In this document: piece by piece, positions 1-4,528 of the stretch | How positions within the stretch are numbered: position 1 is the stretch's first letter | Layout of the letters: every line of letters begins with the position of its first letter | From: Acidimicrobiia bacterium | GTDB taxonomy: Bacteria; Actinomycetota; Acidimicrobiia; Spongiisociales; UBA5794 | DNA length: 5,745 nucleotides | Direction of reading: 5' to 3' | NCBI GenBank assembly: GCA_030618675.1 | Contig: JAUXCV010000117.1 | Coordinates: 1-5,745, forward strand | Notes under the pieces: generated by a model | Database searches by the model: none | What the model was told of the DNA's origin: nothing | Seen by the model: only the letters and a program-made list of their open reading frames with translations | Translations under genes and position numbers: made by a program

Positions 1-620
1 TCGAAGGGAAGCCGGCCGTGATCCTTGTCGTTGGCGTGAACGGCACCGGGAAGACGACATCGATCGCCAAGATCGCCGGTCTGCTCGGCGAAAGCGGTCA
101 AACGGCCCTCCTCGGTGCTGCCGATACGTTCCGCGCCGCAGCGGACGAGCAGCTTCGCACCTGGGCCGGGCGAGTTGGTGTCGAGGTCGTTTCCGGCGAA
201 CCGGGTTCCGATCCTGCAGCCGTGGCATATGACGCATACCGGACAGCCGCGGATTCCGGCATCGACGTCGTGCTTGTCGACACGGCGGGGCGACTGCATT
301 CGAAGACGAACCTCATGGACGAACTCGGCAAGGTGGCACGTGTGCTTCGCCGTGAGGCGGGGCAGATCGGGGAGGTCCTTCTCGTCCTCGACGGGACCAC
401 GGGTCAGAACGCGATCGGCCAGGCACGGAGCTTCACCGGAGCGGTCGGCGTGACGGGGATCGTTCTCACGAAGCTCGATGGAACCTCACGGGGCGGCGTG
501 GCGATTGCCGTGGAGCAGGAGCTCGACATCCCCGTCAAATACATCGGGGTGGGCGAAGGACTCCACGACCTCGTACCCTTCGAGCCGCGAGCATTCATCG
601 AAGCACTGTTGGAGCCATGA
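1..620 (+). CDS. ftsY: Signal recognition particle receptor FtsY, GTPase domain (5' truncated by window edge)
   Basis: FtsY is the SRP receptor GTPase. It pairs with Ffh at the inner membrane face and delivers ribosome-nascent chain complexes to the Sec translocon. Only the last ~205 residues are visible, which is the G domain. Counting the GTG at position 18 as residue 1, the motifs in order are the P-loop GVNGTGKTT (6-14), DTFRAAA (36-42), DTAGR (88-92), the family segment LDGTTGQNA (125-132), TKLD (151-154) and GVGE (177-180). Ffh would carry a C-terminal M domain after this point, but this protein stops about 20 residues after GVGE, as FtsY does. The GTG at 18 is almost certainly an internal valine codon: the frame stays open to the left edge (EGKPA before VILVVG), and FtsY needs an upstream N domain. 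The stop TGA (618-620) overlaps the ATG of cdd, so the two genes are probably co-transcribed. Confidence 0.96.
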   Translation, partial: EGKPAVILVVGVNGTGKTTSIAKIAGLLGESGQTALLGAADTFRAAADEQLRTWAGRVGVEVVSGEPGSDPAAVAYDAYRTAADSGIDVVLVDTAGRLHSKTNLMDELGKVARVLRREAGQIGEVLLVLDGTTGQNAIGQARSFTGAVGVTGIVLTKLDGTSRGGVAIAVEQELDIPVKYIGVGEGLHDLVPFEPRAFIEALLEP

Positions 621-1021
621 CCGAACCACAACGACTCATCGCAGAAGCCCGAGAAGCGGCTGAGCAGTCGTATTCGCCGTACAGCCACTTCCGGGTCGGT
701 GCTGTGGTTATCGCAGCCGACGGGTCCAAGTACACCGGGTGCAACGTCGAGAACGCCGCGTACAACCACACGATCTGTGCAGAGGCGAACGCGATCACGA
801 CCGCAGCCGCGAACGGTGTGCGCGAGGTCGACACGGTGGCCGTTGCGTGTCTCGATGGAGTGGGATGCACGCCGTGCGGGACCTGCCGCCAGATGATGCG
901 CGAGTTCAAGGTCCGCCGCGTGATCGTCACCAACGAAGCCGGTGAGCCCGTCGAGTACACCCTCGACGACCTACTCCCGCACTCCTTCGGCCCGGAAGAT
1001 CTGGGCCGAGTAGATCAGTAG
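617..1021 (+). CDS. cdd: Cytidine deaminase (homotetrameric zinc type)
   Basis: This enzyme hydrolytically deaminates cytidine and deoxycytidine to uridine and deoxyuridine in the cytosol (pyrimidine salvage). At 134 residues it has the length of the small tetrameric class. Visible motifs are the nucleoside-binding N43-V-E-N46, the zinc/catalytic pair C54-A-E56 (Cys zinc ligand and Glu proton shuttle) and P86-C-G-T-C-R91 (zinc ligands C87 and C90). The residue after the catalytic Glu is Ala57, whereas the usual motif is CAER; that Arg normally contacts the zinc-bound cysteines. All core catalytic residues are present, so the protein is probably active. A blasticidin-type deaminase is less likely because the rest of the protein follows ordinary Cdd. 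The ATG overlaps the ftsY stop (ATGA) and GGAG lies only 2 nt upstream, which suggests translational coupling to ftsY. The gene ends 12 bp from the convergent etfA. Confidence 0.95.
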   Translation: MTEPQRLIAEAREAAEQSYSPYSHFRVGAVVIAADGSKYTGCNVENAAYNHTICAEANAITTAAANGVREVDTVAVACLDGVGCTPCGTCRQMMREFKVRRVIVTNEAGEPVEYTLDDLLPHSFGPEDLGRVDQ

Positions 1022-1026
1022 ATCAG
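1011..1026. repeat. Tandem 8-bp repeat at the cdd stop codon
   Basis: TAGATCAG occurs twice without a gap (1011-1018 and 1019-1026). The second copy supplies the in-frame TAG stop of cdd (1019-1021). Loss of one unit would remove that stop and extend the reading frame into the antisense of etfA. It is probably a small slippage product; I see no known site type in it. Confidence 0.6.
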
Positions 1027-1045
1027 TACTGCTCTACTTCTCTTT
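1017..1045. terminator. Possible shared terminator hairpin between cdd and etfA
   Basis: AGTAGA (1017-1022) pairs with TCTACT (1033-1038) around a 10-nt interior that itself contains the palindrome CAGTACTG. On the + strand this is followed by TCTCTTT, a poor U-tract. The hairpin covers the stop codons of both convergent genes, so it could end transcripts from either side. The stem is short and AT-containing, so it is weak evidence of a true intrinsic terminator. Confidence 0.3.
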
Positions 1046-1981
1046 CAACGCCTCCGTCAGCTTCGGAACAACTGAGTGCAGGTCACCGACTATGCCGAGG
1101 TCGGCTACGGCGAAGATCGGGGCTTCGGCGTCCTTGTTGATCGCGATGATCGTCCCAGAGTCCTTCATGCCGACGAGGTGCTGCATCGCACCGGATACAC
1201 CGGCGGCGATATAGACATCGGGCTTGACGGTCTTGCCGGTCTGTCCGACCTGCAGCCTCGACGGAACCCATCCGGCGTCGATGACGGCTCTGGTCGCTCC
1301 GATTGCTGCATCAAGTTGCGATGCCAGATCCTCGACGACAGCCCATTTCTCGGCGGCGCCGACGCCGCGGCCTCCGGCCACGACAACAGCGGCCACCTCG
1401 AGATCCGGGCCCTCGCTCTCTTCCACGTGAGACTCGGTGATGACGGCGGATCCCTCGTGACCGAGGTCCGGCATCGAGACCGGCGTGACCTCGGGGAGGT
1501 CCTCTCCTGACGGCTCGGCGGGGAAGGCCTTCGATCGAACGAGCACGAGCGCCGGGGCGGAGCCGGTGGCCTCTGTGACGACGGCCTGTGTGCCTCCGAG
1601 GATCTCGCTGGTGACTCGCACCGCTCCGTCGACGGAAACGTCGACTGCGTTTCCGAGGACCGGTCTGCCGATCTTCGCAGAGAGCCGCCCGGCCACGTCG
1701 CGGTCGGTGTTTCCCATACCGAACATGATCAGTTCGGCACCGTGCTCTTCGGCGAGCACTGCGAGAGCGGCGGCCGCGGGAGCGCCCGGGAGGCTGTCAC
1801 CGATCGCGAGGTGATACAGGTTCGTGGCCCCGTGAGCGCCGAGTTCGGCGTACGCGGCATCCGATCCTGCACCGATGTGGAACACCGTCGTGTCCCCGAA
1901 CGTTCTGGCCTTCGTCAGGAGTTCGAGAGCGGATGCGGACGCGTGCCCGTCGATCTCTTCGCTGAATACCCAGGTCGTCAT
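1034..1981 (-). CDS. etfA: Electron transfer flavoprotein, alpha subunit
   Basis: EtfA binds the redox-active FAD of the heterodimeric ETF, which takes electrons from flavin dehydrogenases (for example acyl-CoA dehydrogenases) and passes them towards the quinone pool. The 315-residue length is normal. The N-terminal alpha/beta domain (about 1-190) precedes the FAD-binding domain (about 195-315). Visible FAD motifs are GGRG (203-206), R231 in GATRAVIDAG, QVGQTGKTVKP (244-254), and the family signature at 257-282 with SGAMQH (263-268) and the IIAIN end. INKDAEAPIFAVADLGIVGD (281-300) is also typical. The start ATG (1979-1981) shares one base with the etfB stop (TGATG). AAGGTGA at 1986-1992 is its ribosome binding site inside the end of etfB. 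The two subunits are thus translated as a coupled pair. No ETF-quinone oxidoreductase or dehydrogenase is visible nearby. Confidence 0.97.
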   Translation of the reverse strand: MTTWVFSEEIDGHASASALELLTKARTFGDTTVFHIGAGSDAAYAELGAHGATNLYHLAIGDSLPGAPAAAALAVLAEEHGAELIMFGMGNTDRDVAGRLSAKIGRPVLGNAVDVSVDGAVRVTSEILGGTQAVVTEATGSAPALVLVRSKAFPAEPSGEDLPEVTPVSMPDLGHEGSAVITESHVEESEGPDLEVAAVVVAGGRGVGAAEKWAVVEDLASQLDAAIGATRAVIDAGWVPSRLQVGQTGKTVKPDVYIAAGVSGAMQHLVGMKDSGTIIAINKDAEAPIFAVADLGIVGDLHSVVPKLTEALKEK

Positions 1982-2757
1982 CAGATCACCTTCGCTTGTT
2001 CGAGGAGGGCGACGATCTTGAGGTAGCCCTCGCCGTCGTCTTCGACTATCTCTCCCGCTTCGCGGGTAGGGACCATGGTCACTGAGGTGATCTCCTGTCC
2101 GGCACCCGCGTCGCCGACCTGGTCGGCGGTGAACCCGAGGTCGGCGGCCGTGACCGTGTCGATCGGTTTCTTCTTGGCCTGCATGATCCCTTTGAAGGTG
2201 GGATAGCGAGGTTCGGCGACACCGGATGTGACGGCCAGGAGGGCCGGAAGGGGTGCCTCGGCGACGTCGTAGCCGCCTGCGGTCTGCTGCTCGACGCGAA
2301 TGCCGCTGTCGGTGACTTCGACCTTGCGAGCGAACGTCAGCGACGGCACATGGAGCAATTCAGCGATCTGCTGGGGGACAACGCCGCTCGAACCGTCGGT
2401 GGACTCGGTTCCGGCAACGACGAGATCGAATCCCTCTCGATCGATAGCGGCGGCGAGGATCCTCGACGTCGTGAGGGCGTCGGACCCCGCGAGCGATTCG
2501 TCATCGATGATGACGGCCTTATCTGCGCCCATTGCCAGTGCCTGGCGGATCCCTTGAAGGGAGCCGGATGGGGACATCGAGAACAACGTGACCGTTCCGT
2601 CGTCTCCTTCGGCGAGTTGGAGCCCGACCTCGACGCCGAACCGATCGGTGTCGTCGAGGACCTGGTCGTTGGGACGAACCACGCGATGGGTGTCCGGGTC
2701 CAGGTCGTAGGGCGTTGCCGGGTCTGGGATCTGTTTCACACAGACCGCGATTCTCAT
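1981..2757 (-). CDS. etfB: Electron transfer flavoprotein, beta subunit
   Basis: EtfB is the partner of EtfA. It normally binds AMP and carries the recognition loop that docks onto acyl-CoA and other dehydrogenases. The 258-residue length is normal. Visible features are the start MRIAVCVKQIPDP, the adenine-nucleotide loop AGTESTDGSSGVVPQQIAE (115-133), and the beta-subunit signature and recognition loop RYPTFKGIMQAKKKPID (184-200). The STDG-x-x-G form of the nucleotide loop and the C-terminal TREAGE...DDGEG segment resemble actinobacterial FixA-type proteins from memory. Whether the site holds AMP (conventional ETF) or a second FAD (bifurcating ETF) cannot be settled by eye; the absence of fixC/fixX neighbours favours conventional ETF. 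The gene is the first of the etfBA unit, with its own promoter and a strong AAGGAG ribosome binding site 10 nt before the ATG. Confidence 0.97.
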   Translation of the reverse strand: MRIAVCVKQIPDPATPYDLDPDTHRVVRPNDQVLDDTDRFGVEVGLQLAEGDDGTVTLFSMSPSGSLQGIRQALAMGADKAVIIDDESLAGSDALTTSRILAAAIDREGFDLVVAGTESTDGSSGVVPQQIAELLHVPSLTFARKVEVTDSGIRVEQQTAGGYDVAEAPLPALLAVTSGVAEPRYPTFKGIMQAKKKPIDTVTAADLGFTADQVGDAGAGQEITSVTMVPTREAGEIVEDDGEGYLKIVALLEQAKVI

Positions 2758-2767
2758 GACGTTACCG

Positions 2768-2773
2768 CTCCTT
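2768..2773 (-). promoter_or_regulatory. Ribosome binding site of etfB
   Basis: AAGGAG on the - strand, with 10 nt between it and the etfB ATG (2755-2757). It supports that start codon. It is the strongest Shine-Dalgarno match in the window. Confidence 0.8.
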
Positions 2774-2788
2774 GTATGGGGAACCGGG

Positions 2789-2818
2789 ATGATACCCCAA
2801 CTTTGAGCGTGGACTCAA
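2789..2818 (-). promoter_or_regulatory. Sigma-70-type promoter of etfBA
   Basis: Read on the - strand, a -35 box TTGAGT (2813-2818; 4 of 6 to TTGACA) is separated by 18 nt from a -10 box TATCAT (2789-2794; 5 of 6 to TATAAT). Transcription would start near 2782, giving a leader of about 25 nt that just accommodates the AAGGAG site. It lies in the only sizeable intergenic gap of the window, directly upstream of etfB. Assigned from consensus match only. Confidence 0.6.
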
Positions 2819-2819
2819 A
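2802..2819. promoter_or_regulatory. Palindromic operator candidate over the etfBA -35 box
   Basis: A perfect 6-bp inverted repeat, TTTGAG (2802-2807) and CTCAAA (2814-2819), with a 6-bp centre. One half-site coincides with the -35 box and the other lies in the spacer, so a bound dimeric regulator would block RNA polymerase. The size is typical of TetR/GntR-type operators, but no regulator gene is in the window and the binding protein is unknown. It lacks a following U-tract in either direction, so it does not look like a terminator. Confidence 0.4.
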
Positions 2820-2836
2820 AACACAGGCGAGCGCCT
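2817..2836 (-). terminator. Weak intrinsic terminator after the membrane protein gene
   Basis: On the - strand, beginning 14 nt after the stop of the 278-residue gene, AGGCG pairs with CGCCT around a 2-nt (realistically 4-nt) loop, then GTG and TTTTT follow (T-run at 2817-2821). The stem is only 4-5 bp, so termination may be partial. The T-run runs directly into the -35 box of the etfBA promoter, making a compact end/start junction between the two transcription units. Confidence 0.4.
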
Positions 2837-2850
2837 TGGTCATCCGGTCG

Positions 2851-3687
2851 TCAATCGACGCTCGTGTCGTCCTGCTCCTCGACGGCGGGGGCATCTCCGT
2901 CAGTTATGAACATCAAGGCGATGAAGACCGGAATCACCGAAATCACGAGACCCGCGAGGACGATTCCGAGGATTCCAGATGGATCGTCAATGAGAGCGAT
3001 GACCAGGACGATCCACGCGACGGCGGTCAACGCGAGGATGATCCACCCGACGAACCGTAGGAATCCGCTTCTCCGCGGTCGGCTCTCCGGCTCGGGAGCC
3101 AACGTGGAAGCCTTCTCTTGATCGACTCCGGCCCCGAGGAGTGCAAAGCCAATGAACACCGGGATGACCGTGATCAGCAAGGCTACGCCGATGGTTACAA
3201 CGACGTCAGATTCGTCGCCGAGCACGGACAGTAGTCCCATCCAGTACAGCGCGATCACGATGAAAACTATCCACCCGAAGAACCGCCGCACCCTGCCCTT
3301 GCGTGGTTTCCTCACCGGCGCTCCCAGCATGGATGAAGGGAGCCCCTCAGCAGGCTTTCGGGGCCTCGGCTCCGATGTATAGGGTTTCGGAACAGATCGT
3401 GCGGTGCGGGCACGTGGCCGGGCACGTGCCGGTGCCGGTGCGGGTGGCTGATCGATCTGCGCTTCATCGATCATCCGCTCCGTCACGGTGCGGTGATCTG
3501 CAGGAGGTTCGGTGTCCTGGATCGGCACATCCACCGGTGGTTTCGGCCCCGTCACGGTGCGGTGATCTGCAGGAGGTTCGGTGTCCTGGATCGGCACGTC
3601 CACCGGAGTCGGCGAGCTATCGAGTGACTGAAGGGATTCCTTGGCTTGCCTGATCAGATCTTCGCTACTCGGTCCGTCGCCTGCCAT
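2851..3687 (-). CDS. Unrecognised four-helix membrane protein with repeated tail and duplicated two-helix module
   Basis: I do not recognise a family for this 278-residue protein. The order is a short charged, helix-prone N-terminus (1-22), a tail with two copies of PVDVPIQDTEPPADHRTVT (28-46 and 51-69), a Pro/Arg/Ala-rich basic linker (about 80-135), and four hydrophobic segments at about 137-156, 162-185, 210-232 and 238-261. It ends in an acidic tail (EEQDDTSVD). The helices form two related hairpins: RRFFGWI...VIPVFI and LRFVGWI...VIPVFI, offset by 76-77 residues. Basic residues before helices 1 and 3 and acidic turns (GDESD, DDPSG) between paired helices predict both ends in the cytoplasm. 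No catalytic motif or signal peptide is seen. The ATG lies 13 bp after punA, with AGGTGA at 3697-3702 overlapping the punA stop, so it is probably last in the deoA-punA operon. A role in nucleoside handling is only guilt by association; it is too small and repeat-like for a known nucleoside transporter. Confidence 0.85.
   Translation of the reverse strand: MAGDGPSSEDLIRQAKESLQSLDSSPTPVDVPIQDTEPPADHRTVTGPKPPVDVPIQDTEPPADHRTVTERMIDEAQIDQPPAPAPARARPRARTARSVPKPYTSEPRPRKPAEGLPSSMLGAPVRKPRKGRVRRFFGWIVFIVIALYWMGLLSVLGDESDVVVTIGVALLITVIPVFIGFALLGAGVDQEKASTLAPEPESRPRRSGFLRFVGWIILALTAVAWIVLVIALIDDPSGILGIVLAGLVISVIPVFIALMFITDGDAPAVEEQDDTSVD
2902..3288 (-). repeat. Ancient internal duplication of a two-helix membrane module
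   Basis: Residues about 134-186 (bases 3130-3288) and 209-262 (bases 2902-3063) of the membrane protein align with shared R-F-x-GWI at the start of the first helix, an acidic turn, and VIPVFI in the second helix. The similarity is at protein level only; the DNA has diverged, so this duplication is much older than the 58-bp repeat in the same gene. Confidence 0.7.
3480..3606. repeat. Two-copy 58-bp direct repeat, 69-bp period, inside the membrane protein gene
   Basis: Bases 3480-3537 and 3549-3606 match at 57 of 58 positions (the difference is A at 3529 against G at 3598). The period of 69 bp equals 23 codons, so the duplication keeps the reading frame and gives the repeated peptide in the N-terminal tail. 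Near-identity at silent positions indicates a recent duplication or ongoing gene conversion/slippage. Confidence 0.95.
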
Positions 3688-3700
3688 TGGGACCGGTCAC

Positions 3701-4528
3701 CTAGCCCTTCACGAGCAGCGGGAGCAGTGCGTCGAGCACGGCGGTGAAGCGCTCGCGGGCTTCGGCTGCCGTCTCGGTGACTTCCTCGTGTGACAGCGGC
3801 GCGTCGGTGATCCCCGCCGCGTAGTTCGTCACGAGGGAGATACCGGCGACATCGACACCCATGTGATTGAGAGCGATCGCTTCCGGCACCGTCGACATTC
3901 CGACCAGGTCGCCACCTACCCGCTTCACCATCTCGATCTCGGCGGGTGTCTCGTAGCTCGGTCCAAGGAACCAGGCATAGACGCCCTCTCGGTACGACAC
4001 CGACGCGGTCTGGAACGCCCGTTCGAGGAGACCGCGGAGGCGCTTCGAGTAGACCTCGCTCATATCCGGGAATCGCGGACCGAGCCGGTCGTCGTTCATG
4101 CCGACGAGAGGATTCCTCGCCGTGTAGTTGAGATGGTCGCGGATCGCCACGAGATCACCCGGGGCGAAGCCGTCGCCGAGACCGCCGGCAGCGTTCGTGA
4201 GGAGGATCGAGGAGGCGCCGGTGAGCGCTGCGGTTCGGACGCCGAACACCACCTCGTCGAGGTCCCAGCCCTCGTACGTATGGACTCGTCCGGCGAAGAG
4301 CAGCACTGCCCCATCGCCGACCGGGGCCGAGAAGAGGCTCCCGCCGTGACCGACCACGCGCGGCTCGGGGAAGAAGGGGATCTCCGAGTACGGGATCTCG
4401 ATCGCGTCGTCGAGCGAGGCGGCGTAATCGCTCAGACCGGATCCAAGCACGACGGCGGCCTGATGGCTCTCCCGTCCTGTTCGTTCGGCGATCGCCGCTG
4501 CCGCTTCCTGCAGTTGTTCGTAGCTCAT
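3701..4528 (-). CDS. punA: Purine nucleoside phosphorylase, trimeric (mammalian-like) type
   Basis: This enzyme splits inosine/guanosine-type nucleosides with phosphate into the purine base and (deoxy)ribose-1-phosphate in the cytosol. At 275 residues it fits the trimeric class, not the shorter hexameric DeoD class. Motifs match the human enzyme in order: phosphate-site GSGLSDY with S30, GH at 60-61, GRVHTYEG (80-87, with R81, H83 and Y85), NAAGGL (112-117), GPSYETPAE (189-197, purine-contacting E193), GMSTVPE (210-216) and TNYAAGI (234-240), where N235 is the residue linked to 6-oxopurine preference. GPSYET and TN argue against the related methylthioadenosine phosphorylase. The ATG overlaps the upstream deoA stop by four bases (ATGA), and GGAGAGG (4533-4539) serves as its ribosome binding site inside deoA. 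The unrecognised membrane protein gene follows after 13 bp. It complements DeoA by handling purine nucleosides. Confidence 0.95.
   Translation of the reverse strand: MSYEQLQEAAAAIAERTGRESHQAAVVLGSGLSDYAASLDDAIEIPYSEIPFFPEPRVVGHGGSLFSAPVGDGAVLLFAGRVHTYEGWDLDEVVFGVRTAALTGASSILLTNAAGGLGDGFAPGDLVAIRDHLNYTARNPLVGMNDDRLGPRFPDMSEVYSKRLRGLLERAFQTASVSYREGVYAWFLGPSYETPAEIEMVKRVGGDLVGMSTVPEAIALNHMGVDVAGISLVTNYAAGITDAPLSHEEVTETAAEARERFTAVLDALLPLLVKG

Noticed and set aside
18..20. GTG as the true start of ftsY
   Set aside because: It encodes a Val right before the P-loop; FtsY needs an upstream N domain and the frame is open to the left edge.
1076..1510. + strand open frame (144 codons) opposite etfA
   Set aside because: Antisense of the highly conserved FAD-binding domain of EtfA; no motif of its own.
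2777..2799. TGGGG / CCCCA inverted repeat around the etfBA -10 box
   Set aside because: Only 5 bp with a 13-nt spacer; in GC-rich DNA this is expected by chance and adds little beyond the stronger palindrome at 2802-2819.
2350..3060. Long + strand open frame (236 codons) opposite etfB and the membrane protein gene
   Set aside because: It crosses two well-supported genes and their promoter region on the other strand, is rich in Asp/Arg/Glu as expected from antisense GC-rich DNA, and has no recognisable domain.
3480..3606. CRISPR-like repeat
   Set aside because: Only two copies, spacing of 11 bp between 58-bp units, in frame within a coding gene; it is a coding tandem duplication.
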